A DNA stretch of 64,000 nucleotides from an uncultured Ferrovibrio sp. (GCF_937960835.1 NZ_CALGPC010000002.1:62001-126000); one strand, 5' to 3'. Numbered from the stretch's first letter, positions 37,544-46,695 are shown. The notes: generated from the letters alone by a model not told the origin. Translations and numbers: made by a program.

Positions 37544-38424
37544 TTTTTCATCCCTGGCCGGCTGCCCAGCTCCAGGCGCTGTAAAATAAGGGCAGGTGCC
37601 AGAAGAAGGATGGTGAGGATGACGGCAAGCGCGCTGGCCATGGTCCAGTCACGGTTGGAGAAGAACTCCGACCACAGCGCCTGTCCCAGCATGATCGTGG
37701 CCGAGCCGCCGAGCAGATCGGGAATGACGAATTCGCCCACGGTCGGAATGAATACCATCAGGCCTGCCGCGAGGATGCCAGAGCGCGCCAGCGGCACAGT
37801 GACCAGCCAGAAAGCAGCGATGGGCGAGGCACCGAGATCGACGGCGGCTTCCGTCAGGCGTGGAGACTGTCCGATCAGGCTGGCATAGATCGGCAGGATG
37901 GCGAAAGGCAGATAAGTGTAGGTCATGCCAATGACCACGCCAAAGCCTGTATTGATCATCACCAGCGGCTCATCGATCAAACCAAGCCCCATCAGGGCTG
38001 CATTGATCAAGCCTTCAGGCTTCAGCAAAGCGATCCAGGCATAGACGCGGATCAGGAACGAGGTCCAGAAGGGCAGGATGATCAGCGTAAGCAGCAGCGG
38101 CTGCCAGCGCGGCGCAGCGCAGGAGACCGCGCGCGCAATTGCCAGCCCGAGCGCAAGGCAGCACAAGGTTGCGATGCCGGCATAAAGCAGGCTGTTGCCG
38201 AGCGCGCGGATATACAGGGGATCACTGAAGATCAGGGTGTAATTGGCCAGATGCGCTTTCAGGACCAGACCGTATTCGCCGGCCTCGAAGAGTGGCGTAT
38301 AGGGCGGCTGCGCCAATTGTGGCTCGGCGAAGCTGATCTTCAGGATCAAGGCCGCCGGGATCGCGACGAACAGAAGCGTCCACAACGCGGGCAGGGCGAT
38401 GAGGGCGAGGCTGCGATAAATCAT
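37540..38424 (-). CDS. potH: Polyamine ABC transporter permease, PotB/PotH type
   Basis: 294 residues. Six transmembrane segments with the EAA-type loop SPRLTEAAVDLGASPIAAFW. The central region ILPFWTSFLIRVYAWIALL is the signature of PotB/PotH permeases. It pairs with PotI in the inner membrane. It starts 6 bases after the ATPase gene and overlaps potI by 4 bases, a compact operon. Confidence 0.92.
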   Translation of the reverse strand: MIYRSLALIALPALWTLLFVAIPAALILKISFAEPQLAQPPYTPLFEAGEYGLVLKAHLANYTLIFSDPLYIRALGNSLLYAGIATLCCLALGLAIARAVSCAAPRWQPLLLTLIILPFWTSFLIRVYAWIALLKPEGLINAALMGLGLIDEPLVMINTGFGVVIGMTYTYLPFAILPIYASLIGQSPRLTEAAVDLGASPIAAFWLVTVPLARSGILAAGLMVFIPTVGEFVIPDLLGGSATIMLGQALWSEFFSNRDWTMASALAVILTILLLAPALILQRLELGSRPGMKK

Positions 38425-38430
38425 GGCGCG

Positions 38431-39510
38431 CTACGCATCGGCCAGCGGCACCAGGGCATCGGCTTCCCAGGTCAGCCACACGGTCTCGTCCAGTTCGATC
38501 AGCGGCTCGTGCAATGCGTTCAATTGCGAGGCCTTGACGATCTGGTTGTCGCTCAACCGTACCTCGATGGTCGTCATGTCGCCGATATAATCGATGTCGA
38601 TCACGGTGCCTGACGCTGTATTCGGCCCTTTGGGCAACGGGTCCCGTGACACTTCAATCTGTTCCAGACGCAACCCTAGCAACTGGTAGCTGTCGGCGGG
38701 GCGAGGGATGCCGTCTGCACGGAATTGCAGCTCGAGCTCGCCGCATCGCGCATGCACCATGTCTTCCGCTTCCTCCACCACGATGCTCTCGAAGAGGTTG
38801 GCATCGGCCATCAAGGTGGCGACGAAGCGGTCGACGGGACGGTCGTAGATACGGCGCGGATGGTCCACCTGCCGCAAGCGGCCCGCCTGCATGACGGCAA
38901 TGCGGTCGGCCAGCGCCATGGCTTCATCGTTATCATGCGTGACGAAAACGAAGGCGATGCCGGTTTGCCGGTTCAGCTTGCGCAATTCGGCCTGGGTCTG
39001 TTGCCGCAACCTTTTGTCCAGGGCGCCAAGCGGCTCGTCGAGCAGCAAAAGCCGCGGCCGTTTCACCAGTGCGCGGGCTAAGGCCACACGCTGCTGCTGA
39101 CCGCCGGAAAGCTGGTGCGGTTTGCGGTTGCCATAGTTGCCGATCTCCAGCATCGCCATGGCTTCGTCGACGCGGCGGGCAATCTCGGCACTGGCCATGC
39201 CTTCACGCCGCAGGCCGAAGGCGATGTTGTCCCTCACACTCAGATGCGGAAACAGCGCATAAGACTGGAACATCATATTGATCGGCCGCTTATGAGGCGG
39301 CAGGCGCGTGATGTCCTGATTGTCGAGCAGGATCTTTCCTTCGTCCGGCATTTCTAGGCCGGCGATCATGCGCAGCAGCGTGGACTTGCCGCAGCCGGAC
39401 GGGCCGAGGAGGACGAGGGATTCGCCCTCCTCGACCTCCAGGTCAAGATTATCGACCGCCGTTTCGTCGCCGTAATACTTGCTGACGCCCTGGATGTTGA
39501 GCAGAGGCAT
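38431..39510 (-). CDS. potG: Polyamine ABC transporter ATP-binding protein, PotA/PotG type
   Basis: 359 residues. Walker A GPSGCGKST, Q loop FQSYALFPHL, signature LSGGQQQR, Walker B LLLLDEPLGALD and switch His VTHDNDEA are complete. The C-terminal 110 residues form the TOBE regulatory domain characteristic of PotA/PotG ATPases. It energises import through PotH and PotI. It starts 2 bases downstream of the binding-protein gene. Confidence 0.94.
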   Translation of the reverse strand: MPLLNIQGVSKYYGDETAVDNLDLEVEEGESLVLLGPSGCGKSTLLRMIAGLEMPDEGKILLDNQDITRLPPHKRPINMMFQSYALFPHLSVRDNIAFGLRREGMASAEIARRVDEAMAMLEIGNYGNRKPHQLSGGQQQRVALARALVKRPRLLLLDEPLGALDKRLRQQTQAELRKLNRQTGIAFVFVTHDNDEAMALADRIAVMQAGRLRQVDHPRRIYDRPVDRFVATLMADANLFESIVVEEAEDMVHARCGELELQFRADGIPRPADSYQLLGLRLEQIEVSRDPLPKGPNTASGTVIDIDYIGDMTTIEVRLSDNQIVKASQLNALHEPLIELDETVWLTWEADALVPLADA

Positions 39511-39512
39511 GC

Positions 39513-40610
39513 TCAGCCGCCGCCTTTAACACGCGTCCAGGCGCGGGTCAGGATACGCTGCTCCGCCTGGTTATAGGGCTGAACGGTATAGAGGTTCTTG
39601 ATCGCCTCTGCCGGCGGGAAGACGTCCTTGTCGGCCATGGCTTCCTGATCGATGAAGGGCATCGAGGCCGGCACGGCGTTCGGATACTGCACGGCGTTGG
39701 TGATTTTGGCGATCACCTTGGGGTCGAGAATGTAGTTGATGAAGGCATGGGCATTGTCCACATTCGGCGCGTCGGCGGGGATTGCCATCACGTCGAACCA
39801 TTGCTGCGCGCCTTCCTTGGGTAGCAGATACTGCACGCGGACGCCTTTCTGCGCCTCCTCGGCGCGGGTGCGCGCCTGCAAAATGTCGCCCGAGAAGCCA
39901 TAGGCCAGGCAGGCATCGCCATTGGCAAGGTCATTGATGTATTGCGAGGAATGGAATTTTCGGATGTAAGGACGCACCTTCATCAGCACTTCCTCGGCCT
40001 TGGCAATGCTGGCGGCATCCTTGGAGTTCGGATCGAGGCCGAGATATTTCATCGCGGCCACCATGATCTCGTCCGGCGCGTCCAGCAGCACAACGCCGCA
40101 ATCGGCAAATTTCGACACCACTTCGGGATCGAAGAGCATGCGCAGGCTGTAGGCCGGCGGATTTGGCATGCGCTGCTTGATCTTGTCGGGGTTCAGGCCG
40201 ATGCCGCTGGTTCCCCACAGATAGATCACGGCATGCTTGTTCTCGGGATCGTATTTCGCCAGGCGCTCCATCTGCGCCGGATCGAGGTTCTTCAGGTTCG
40301 GGATTTTGTCCTTATCGAGCGGCCGCAGTAATTTGGCCTGCACCTGGCGCGCCATGTAGTACTGCGTTGGCACCACCACGTCATAACCGGTCTTGCCAGC
40401 CAGCAGCTTGGATTCCAGCGTGTCGTTGGAATCATAGACGTCGTATCGTACCTTGATGCCGGTCTGCTTCTCGAAATCCTTCAGGACTTCGGCGTCGATA
40501 TAGTCTGACCAGTTGTAGACATTGACAACTTTCTCCTGCGCAGCCGCATGGGGGGCGAAGGGCAGGGCAGCGGTGGCCAGAAGTGCGGTAAGCAGGGCGG
40601 CTAGACGCAT
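39513..40610 (-). CDS. potF: Polyamine-binding periplasmic protein, PotF type
   Basis: 365 residues with a signal peptide (LAALLTALLATAALPFAPHAAAQ). Family motifs VVNVYNWSDYID, KVRYDVYDSNDTLESKLLAG, VVPTQYYMARQ and YLWGTSGIGLNPDKI define the PotD/PotF group; the aromatic and acidic residues that hold polyamines lie in these segments (for example WSDY and the acidic YDSND). It delivers putrescine or spermidine to PotGHI. It is the first gene of the operon, preceded by about 200 bases of spacer. Ornithine decarboxylase elsewhere in the window produces putrescine. Confidence 0.94.
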   Translation of the reverse strand: MRLAALLTALLATAALPFAPHAAAQEKVVNVYNWSDYIDAEVLKDFEKQTGIKVRYDVYDSNDTLESKLLAGKTGYDVVVPTQYYMARQVQAKLLRPLDKDKIPNLKNLDPAQMERLAKYDPENKHAVIYLWGTSGIGLNPDKIKQRMPNPPAYSLRMLFDPEVVSKFADCGVVLLDAPDEIMVAAMKYLGLDPNSKDAASIAKAEEVLMKVRPYIRKFHSSQYINDLANGDACLAYGFSGDILQARTRAEEAQKGVRVQYLLPKEGAQQWFDVMAIPADAPNVDNAHAFINYILDPKVIAKITNAVQYPNAVPASMPFIDQEAMADKDVFPPAEAIKNLYTVQPYNQAEQRILTRAWTRVKGGG

Positions 40611-40810
40611 GGCGACGGATTCCCTCGTTCAGTGAGAGTCGAATTATGACAACGGGGTTCGCTCTCAGCAATGGCAGGGGCGGATGTTAGCCTAGGAGGC
40701 TTACGGCTGTCCCCACCTTGTCCCTAACCCTTCATGGCTCTGTCGCCGAATCGCGATGCAGTCGGAATGGGGCGATTCGGCCGGCTTGCTGGGAAAGGGC
40801 AGTTCAAACT

Positions 40811-41026
40811 ATGCGCATTTTGATCGTTTCTGATGCATGGCATCTCCAAGACGATGATCTGCGCGAGGTGCTGGAGCGGCGGGGCATGTCGCCGAGTGAT
40901 TGGACCGGAGCGGTTCCGATGGCAGCCAGCCCGGCCTGTCCCGAAATCCGACCGGTGGCGCTGCATTATTCCAGGGACACCTGCAGGCGCAGGCCGCCGA
41001 GTAGCGCAGGAAGACGTATGGCTTGA
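40811..41026 (+). pseudogene. Possible remnant of a family 1 glycosyltransferase N-terminus
   Basis: The 71-residue frame begins MRILIVSDAWHLQ, which closely resembles the first residues of GT1 (GDP-mannose-dependent mannosyltransferase-like) proteins, usually MRILIVSDAWxPQVNGVVRTL. A later stretch, VLERRG...AVPMAASPACPEIRP, recalls the ErrGHeV...tVPxPxYPEIR region of the same family. The central part is missing and nothing of the remaining 300 or so residues follows before the next gene, so it is best read as a decayed or truncated copy. A chance resemblance cannot be excluded. Confidence 0.42.
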
Positions 41027-41099
41027 TGCAAAGCCCTGTCGGCAGGTAGCTTCCTTCCCAGATCAGAAGACTGGCTCAGTCACAAGGGAGACGCCTCGG

Positions 41100-42038
41100 A
41101 TGGGTATTGAGATTCTGCAGACTACGCCATTGCCTCCGGCGGTAGAAGAAATTCTGCAGCGCGATTACCAGGTCCATCGGCTATGGCAGGCGCCGGATCG
41201 CGGCGCCCTGCTGGGCGAGGTTGCCGGTCGTGTACGAGGCCTTGTTACTTCGGGCAGTGTCGGCGCCGACCGCAGCCTGATCGAGGCCCTCCCCAAGCTG
41301 GAGATCATTTCCTCCTTTGGTGTCGGTTATGATCCCATCGACATCGACTGCGCGAAGGAGCGGGGCGTGATCGTTACCAACACGCCCGACGTGCTGACCG
41401 ACGATGTCGCCGATATCGCGATGGTGTTGCTGCTCAGTGTCATGCGCCGCATTCCGCAGGGCGACCAATTCGTCCGTCAGGGGCTATGGGCCCGGGGCAA
41501 GTTCCCGCTGACCGACAAGATGGGCGGGAAGGTTATGGGAATCGTCGGTCTGGGCCGGATCGGCCAGGCCATCGCGCGCCGGGCCGAGCCATTCGGCATC
41601 GAGATCCGCTATTTCGGTCCGCGTCGCAAGGACAGCGTGCCCTACCGTTATTACGACAACCTCGTCGCCATGGCGAAGGATGTCGACATCCTGATGATCG
41701 CCTGCCCGGGCGGCAAGGAGACAGCCGGGATTGTGAATGCTGCAGTGATCGAGGCGCTGGGGCCGAAAGGCTATATCGTCAATATCGCCCGCGGCAGCGT
41801 GGTTGATGAGCCGGCGATGGTGAAAGCGCTGGTCGAGAAGAAGATTGCCGGCGCCGGCCTGGACGTCTTCGCCAATGAGCCCCATGTGCCGCAGGAGTTG
41901 CTGACGCTGGACAATGTCGCGCTGGCGCCGCATGTCGGCAGTGCCACTCATGAGACGCGGCGGGCGATGGGCGAGCTTGTGCTGAAGAACCTTGCAGCCC
42001 ATTTCGCGGGCCAGCCGGTGCTGACCCGGGTGGTGTAA
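41100..42038 (+). CDS. D-2-hydroxyacid dehydrogenase (glyoxylate/hydroxypyruvate reductase type)
   Basis: 312 residues from ATG 41100, preceded by AAGGGAG; the open frame continues further upstream without similarity. NAD-binding motif GIVGLGRIGQAIARRAEPFG, then VNIARGSVVDEPAMV with the catalytic Arg region, and LAPHVGSATHETRRAMGELV with the catalytic His. The family reduces 2-keto acids such as glyoxylate, hydroxypyruvate or phenylpyruvate analogues. The substrate is not resolved by these motifs. It is transcribed alone, convergent with the SLT-domain gene with no gap. Confidence 0.92.
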   Translation: MGIEILQTTPLPPAVEEILQRDYQVHRLWQAPDRGALLGEVAGRVRGLVTSGSVGADRSLIEALPKLEIISSFGVGYDPIDIDCAKERGVIVTNTPDVLTDDVADIAMVLLLSVMRRIPQGDQFVRQGLWARGKFPLTDKMGGKVMGIVGLGRIGQAIARRAEPFGIEIRYFGPRRKDSVPYRYYDNLVAMAKDVDILMIACPGGKETAGIVNAAVIEALGPKGYIVNIARGSVVDEPAMVKALVEKKIAGAGLDVFANEPHVPQELLTLDNVALAPHVGSATHETRRAMGELVLKNLAAHFAGQPVLTRVV

Positions 42039-42890
42039 TTACCAGGAGCTGTCGGTACCGCTGCCCCAGCGGCTGCGGGTCCGCATCATCAGGTCGCGCA
42101 GCGCCTCGAACGCCATCATCTTCACGGCGTGATCGGTAATCCGGCGCTGCTCGGCCAGATGGTCGGCAACCGGCGAGGAGCGCCCAGCCGGAGCAGTGCC
42201 GGCTGCCACGGCATCGAGGCCAGCGGCATTGTTTTCCAGCTTGCGCTCAAAATAGCCGTAGATGTCGCCCACGCTGCGGGGCTGGCCATCGGCCGTGTAG
42301 AAGACGTTGCGATTGGCCGCCGCAGCTTCGGGCAGAAGGGCGGCGGCATTTTGCGCGGGATTCTCTTTCAGCGCCGTCAGGAACTTGCTGGCGCCGGCCG
42401 GACCAAGGAAATGGCCCAGATAGAGGTCCACCTTTCCGACCTCGACGCCGACTTCACGTGACAGAATCTGCTGGTTGCTGCGGGCATATTCGGCCGCCAT
42501 AGCCGAGGCGATGCGGGGATCGTCGCGCAGTGCGAGAATTTCGCGCCGGGCAGAGGCATTCATGACGCGAGGGCGGCCGTCGCTGCCGGTATCGATCTGC
42601 TGGGCCTGGGCGGCCAGACCGTATTTCGCGCCATGGTCGCGCACCATTTCCAGCCAGGTGCTTTCGATGAACTGGAACAGGCCGCGGGCGGAACTCGTCT
42701 TGGCCTGGGCATCGGCCTTGAAGCCGCTTTCCTGGCCGGCCTGAGAAACCAGATAGGCGAAATCCACGCCGGTCCGCTGGCTGGCCTGGCGCAGCGTGGC
42801 GAGGAGTTCGTAACTCACCTTATGCCCGCCGATGCGGTAGCTGTCGACGACCTTCAGGCCGGAGGCGGAGGGTGGTGTAATCGGGGCCAT
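42039..42890 (-). CDS. Lytic-transglycosylase (SLT-like) domain protein
   Basis: 283 residues. The SLT-like core is FAYLVSQAGQESGFKADAQAK with the catalytic Glu (QESGF), followed by SSARGLFQFIESTWLEM. Residues 90-190 contain YLGHFLGPAGASKFLTAL, typical of transglycosylases of this group. It cleaves peptidoglycan glycan strands, giving 1,6-anhydromuramyl ends. No cleavable signal peptide is seen, so export is unclear; soluble members are often secreted by flagellar or type IV-like routes. The C-terminal 60 residues are variable and basic. Confidence 0.82.
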   Translation of the reverse strand: MAPITPPSASGLKVVDSYRIGGHKVSYELLATLRQASQRTGVDFAYLVSQAGQESGFKADAQAKTSSARGLFQFIESTWLEMVRDHGAKYGLAAQAQQIDTGSDGRPRVMNASARREILALRDDPRIASAMAAEYARSNQQILSREVGVEVGKVDLYLGHFLGPAGASKFLTALKENPAQNAAALLPEAAAANRNVFYTADGQPRSVGDIYGYFERKLENNAAGLDAVAAGTAPAGRSSPVADHLAEQRRITDHAVKMMAFEALRDLMMRTRSRWGSGTDSSW

Positions 42891-43032
42891 CTGCCAATCA
42901 CGTAATCTGGACCAGCCTTATCCATAAAGCTTATGGCGCAAAGATTCCGTTAACGCCAAGGCGAGCCGGATATCCCCTTGTTTTGCCAAGGATTTCGAGG
43001 CAAACAGAGAGAGGGCAGACAGGGGGGAGAAG

Positions 43033-44142
43033 GTGGCGGATTTCGCCTCTTTGATAGAGGGCGCGCAAATCGACTGGGTAGAGGACGGGCCTTGGCTTGC
43101 GCTGCTGCTGATGCTGGTCAGCGGCATCGTCCTGCCAGCGCTGCTTTACAGCCTGTTTGACCGCTGGGCAGCCCGGCGGCTGAAAGTGGACACCGTCGCA
43201 CTGGCGACCCGGTATGGCGGCTTCATGAACTCCTGGGCCGTGTTCGGCCGTCACGCCACCGAATATCGCGACCTGCGCCCGCTTTTTCCCAATGCCCAGG
43301 CGGCCGAACTGGCGCGGTTCGAGGACGGTACGGCGACTATCGCAGCGCGGTTCAGCAGTCAACAAGCCGCCGAGCAGGCCGCGGAGCAGCGCTTTGCAAG
43401 CTTCGCTGCTGCCGGGGTCGAATATGCCGATGCCGGCATCAGCTTTCAGACAGCAAGCAGGCCCGGTACCTACGCGCGCGGCCAATGGCTGGTGATCGGC
43501 GACAGCCTGTTTGCCTTCTATGCGCCGAATTCGGCTCTGCTGGCCAAGCGGCGCCGAGCGACGCCCGCATTGCGCGCCAGCCGTTTCCCCGGGCCTTTAC
43601 GGTTGCTGCATAGCCGGGCCGGCCATGGCGTGGTCGTCGCGCTGTGGGTTGTGGGCCACTTGATCATAGCAGCCCTGATGCTGGAGCGGACGGCGTGGCA
43701 ACCCGGTGAAGGGACGCCGGTCGCCGAGGACGAGTTGCGCCGCCGCCTGACATTGCTGGAGCAGCATCGCGATCGCGTCCGTGCCGTAGCAGTTACGGAT
43801 CGGGATCGCTTCATGCTGGCGGGCAATCCGCTCGATCTGCGCCGCGGGGACTTCGATCAGCTGGCTGGCCGCACCTGGATCACGGGCATGACCTTGGATT
43901 TCGATTCCGGACGCAACGCCGTCAATGCCTTGCTGCTGGTCGGTCAGGTAGGCGAGCCACCTCAGGCCGGGGCTGCGCCGGCACTACCGGAATATTGGCG
44001 CAACAATCCGTTTCTGATCGAAAGCGACGATCCTCTGCTGACCGCCGTGCGCGATACCGTACTCACCGGCGGCTGGGGGTGGCAGCCGCAAGTCTTGCCG
44101 CGTCTCAGTTTGCCGGAAGCATGGTCTAGCCCGGAACGCTGA
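43033..44142 (+). CDS. Hypothetical two-transmembrane protein
   Basis: 369 residues, not recognised. GTG start at 43033 after AGGGGGGAGAAG. One transmembrane helix lies at about 22-41 (LALLLMLVSGIVLPALLYSL) and a second at about 198-215 (VVVALWVVGHLIIAALML). Between them is a cytoplasmic or periplasmic domain of about 155 residues that includes FARFEDGTATIAARFSS-like alpha/beta pattern and an Ala/Glu-rich helix (QQAAEQAAEQRF). After the second helix comes a domain of about 150 residues with RTWITGMTLDFDSGRNAVNALLLVGQVGE. No motif or signal is known to me. It stands alone between SLT and rhodanese genes. Confidence 0.62.
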   Translation: MADFASLIEGAQIDWVEDGPWLALLLMLVSGIVLPALLYSLFDRWAARRLKVDTVALATRYGGFMNSWAVFGRHATEYRDLRPLFPNAQAAELARFEDGTATIAARFSSQQAAEQAAEQRFASFAAAGVEYADAGISFQTASRPGTYARGQWLVIGDSLFAFYAPNSALLAKRRRATPALRASRFPGPLRLLHSRAGHGVVVALWVVGHLIIAALMLERTAWQPGEGTPVAEDELRRRLTLLEQHRDRVRAVAVTDRDRFMLAGNPLDLRRGDFDQLAGRTWITGMTLDFDSGRNAVNALLLVGQVGEPPQAGAAPALPEYWRNNPFLIESDDPLLTAVRDTVLTGGWGWQPQVLPRLSLPEAWSSPER

Positions 44143-44180
44143 CTTATAGTTCCACCTCCCAGGTTTAGGGAGGATAGCAG

Positions 44181-44600
44181 ATGCCTAAAGGCTATAAGGC
44201 CATGGTGGCCGAGGCGATGGCTGAGATCGTCACGCTTACGCCGCAGCAAGCGGCCGCGAAGCTGAACGACCCGGAAGTCGTGTTTGTCGACATTCGCGAT
44301 CCGCGCGAGCTGGAACGCGACGGCATGATCCCGAATGCGCTGCATGCTACTCGCGGCATGCTGGAATTCTGGATCGATCCGGAAAGCCCCTATCACCGCA
44401 AGGTGTTCAGCGAAGACAAGGAGTTCATCTTTTATTGCGCAGGCGCGCTGCGTTCGGCGCTCGCGACCAAGACAGCGCAGGATATGGGCCTGAAGAAGGT
44501 TGCGCATATCGAGGGCGGCTTTGGCGAATGGAAGAAGGCCGGCCTGCCGGTCGCTGCGTGGCAGCCGAAAGTCCCTAAAGCAGAGGGCGAAAAGAAATGA
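44181..44600 (+). CDS. Rhodanese-like domain protein
   Basis: 139 residues with a single rhodanese domain: EVVFVDIRDPRELERDGMIP, YCAGALRSALAT with the active Cys loop CAGALRS, and HIEGGFGEWKKAGLPV at the end. Rhodaneses move sulfane sulfur or act as persulfide carriers. The loop is intact, so the protein should be active. It precedes the CoA transferase gene with an ATGA overlap, which implies coupled translation; whether the activity is sulfur transfer or something else is unknown. Confidence 0.9.
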   Translation: MPKGYKAMVAEAMAEIVTLTPQQAAAKLNDPEVVFVDIRDPRELERDGMIPNALHATRGMLEFWIDPESPYHRKVFSEDKEFIFYCAGALRSALATKTAQDMGLKKVAHIEGGFGEWKKAGLPVAAWQPKVPKAEGEKK

Positions 44601-45733
44601 GCGGGCCATTGTCCGGCCTCAAGGTCATCGAAATGCCGGCCATCGGCCCGGTGCCATTCTGCGGCATGCTGCTGGCCGACCTTGGCGCCGATGTGTTGCG
44701 TATCGACCGCACGGGCGATGCCGATCTGGGGCTTCCGGTGGAAACGAAGTACGAGCTCGCAGGCCGCGGCAAACGCTCGCTGGCGCTGGATCTGAAAGAT
44801 CCCAAGGCCATTGAATTGATGCTTCAGCTTGTTGAGAAGGCGGATGTCATCCTGGAAGGTTTCCGACCTGGCGTGATGGAGCGCCTGGGCCTGGGGCCGG
44901 ACGTGGCCTGTCAGCGCAATCCGAAACTCGTTTATGGCCGGATGACCGGCTGGGGCCAGGATGGTCCGCTGAGCCACGCCGCCGGGCATGACATCAATTA
45001 CATCGCGCTGACCGGTGCACTGCATGCCATTGGGCATAAGGACGGCAAGCCGGTGCCGCCGCTTAATCTGGTCGGCGATTTCGGCGGCGGTTCGTTGTAT
45101 CTCGCCATGGGCGTGCTGGCGGCCTTGTTCGAGCGTCAGCAATCCGGCAGAGGGCAGGTGGTCGATGCCGCCATGGTCGACGGCGCAGCATCGCTGATGA
45201 CCATGTTCTACGGCATGAAGGCGGCCGGCATCTGGACGGATCAGCATGGCGTCAACATCCTCGATAGCGGTGCTCCCTGGTACGACACATATGAATGCAA
45301 GGACGGCAAGTTCGTCTCGATCGGGTCCATCGAAGGCAAATTCTATGCCGAGCTCATCAAGGTTCTGGGACTCGATCCTGTAACGCTGCCCAAGCAGCAT
45401 GACCGCAAGAATTGGGAAAGCCTGCGGGCAGCCTTCGCTGCTGTCTTCAAAACCAGGACGAGAGATGAATGGTGCGCGTTGATGGAAGGCAGCGATATCT
45501 GCTTTGCGCCTGTGCTCTCGCTTGAGGAAGCGCCCGGGCACCCGCATATGGCAGCGCGGCGAAACTTCGTCGAACGCGATGGTGTGGTGCAGCCCGCACC
45601 GGCGCCGCGCTTTTCGCGCACGCCCGGCGCCATCCGCTCGAAGCCCGCAGCGCGCGGCGAGGGTGGCGAGGATGCCCTGCGCGACTGGGGCGTGATGAAC
45701 AAGGGGGCAATGCGTGCCGCGTCTGGTGAATAA
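44597..45733 (+). CDS. CaiB/BaiF family (class III) CoA transferase
   Basis: 378 residues. LKVIEMPAIGPVPFCGMLLADLGADVLRI is the class III CoA-transferase or racemase N-terminus, with the catalytic Asp in the following conserved region around ALDLKDPKAIEL. FRPGVMERLGLGPD and MTGWGQDGPLSHAAGHDINYIALTGAL are characteristic. The pattern GQDGP...GHDINY is also found in alpha-methylacyl-CoA racemases (AMACR-like), so the reaction may be racemisation or CoA transfer. The start overlaps the rhodanese gene stop by four bases. Confidence 0.9.
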   Translation: MSGPLSGLKVIEMPAIGPVPFCGMLLADLGADVLRIDRTGDADLGLPVETKYELAGRGKRSLALDLKDPKAIELMLQLVEKADVILEGFRPGVMERLGLGPDVACQRNPKLVYGRMTGWGQDGPLSHAAGHDINYIALTGALHAIGHKDGKPVPPLNLVGDFGGGSLYLAMGVLAALFERQQSGRGQVVDAAMVDGAASLMTMFYGMKAAGIWTDQHGVNILDSGAPWYDTYECKDGKFVSIGSIEGKFYAELIKVLGLDPVTLPKQHDRKNWESLRAAFAAVFKTRTRDEWCALMEGSDICFAPVLSLEEAPGHPHMAARRNFVERDGVVQPAPAPRFSRTPGAIRSKPAARGEGGEDALRDWGVMNKGAMRAASGE

Positions 45734-45850
45734 GGCCGCTCTGTCATCCTGACTGATCGCAGCGTTCACGGTGGCAGTGCTGCCGCTCGATAGACGCCAG
45801 ATTAAGAAGCTTCGGATAAAGACAGGTTCCCCAGAAAAGAGGAGAAAGTC

Positions 45851-46633
45851 ATGGATTTCGGTATCAGTGGACGCAATGCACTGGTTTGCGCCGCCAGCAA
45901 GGGGTTGGGCTTCGGCTGCGCATTGGCCTTGGCCAAGGAGGGGGTCAACGTCACCATCACGGCGCGTAACAAGGATGTGCTGGAAGAAGCAGCGCAGAAG
46001 ATCCGCGCCGCGGCGCCGGGCGTGACCGTGAAGACGGTCGCCGGCGACATCACCACCGAGGAAGGGCGTCAGCAGGCACTGGCTGCGGCAGGCACTATCG
46101 ACATCCTGGTGACCAATGCCGGCGGCCCGCCGCCAGGCGATTTCCGCGACTGGGATCGCGATGCCTGGATCAAGGCCGTTGACGCCAACATGATCACGCC
46201 GATCCTGCTGACCAAGGCGGTGGTCGACGGCATGGCGCAGCGCAAGTTCGGCCGCATCGTCAATATCACCTCGAACTCGGTGAAGGCGCCAATTCCGCAT
46301 CTTGGATTGTCGAATGGCGCACGTGCCGGTTTGACCGGCTTCATCAGCGGCGTGGCGCGTCAGGTGGCCAAGGATGGTGTGACGATCAACAACCTGCTGC
46401 CGGGCCGTTTCCTGACCGATCGGCTGAAGATCACCATCGGCGCGCAGACCAAGAAAAGCGGGGCTGAGCTGGAAGCCGAGATTGAGAAGCAGGCGGCCAC
46501 TATTCCCGCTGGCCGCTTCGGCACCGCCGAGGAGTTTGGTCAGGTCTGCGCTTTCCTCTGCTCGGTTCCTGCGGCCTATCTCACGGCGCAGAACATTCTG
46601 CTGGACGGCGGCAGCTATCCGGGGACGTTCTAA
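45851..46633 (+). CDS. SDR-type protein lacking the canonical catalytic Tyr/Lys
   Basis: 260 residues with a Rossmann fold. The nucleotide loop is CAASKGLGFGCA, and ILVTNAGGPPPG is the NAG motif. The usual S-x12-Y-x3-K active site is altered: after RIVNITSNSV the region reads HLGLSNGARAGLTGF, so Ser replaces Tyr and Arg replaces Lys. Comparable BKR-like SDR subfamilies without the perfect tetrad are known. It may have an unusual chemistry or be non-enzymatic; the cofactor site is otherwise plausible. It lies 117 bases after the CoA transferase gene and has its own terminator. Confidence 0.88.
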   Translation: MDFGISGRNALVCAASKGLGFGCALALAKEGVNVTITARNKDVLEEAAQKIRAAAPGVTVKTVAGDITTEEGRQQALAAAGTIDILVTNAGGPPPGDFRDWDRDAWIKAVDANMITPILLTKAVVDGMAQRKFGRIVNITSNSVKAPIPHLGLSNGARAGLTGFISGVARQVAKDGVTINNLLPGRFLTDRLKITIGAQTKKSGAELEAEIEKQAATIPAGRFGTAEEFGQVCAFLCSVPAAYLTAQNILLDGGSYPGTF

Positions 46634-46662
46634 GCCGCTGCCAAATTTCTGTCATTGAGTGA

Positions 46663-46685
46663 GAAGGAGGCTTTCGCCTCCTTTT
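46663..46685 (+). terminator. Rho-independent terminator of the SDR gene
   Basis: GGAGGC/GCCTCC stem (arms 46666-46671 and 46676-46681, TTTC loop) followed by TTTT. It is 30 bases past the SDR stop and also separates it from the convergent AhpD-like gene. Confidence 0.85.
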
Positions 46686-46695
46686 CATTATCCCC

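Noticed and set aside
42453..42461. TTCACGTGA core resembling parS
   Set aside because: It lies inside the SLT-domain gene and only the central 9 bases match; flanks differ from the 16-base consensus.
44432..46300. A 622-codon minus-strand open frame opposite rhodanese, CoA transferase and SDR genes
   Set aside because: All three plus-strand genes have family motifs; the antisense frame does not.
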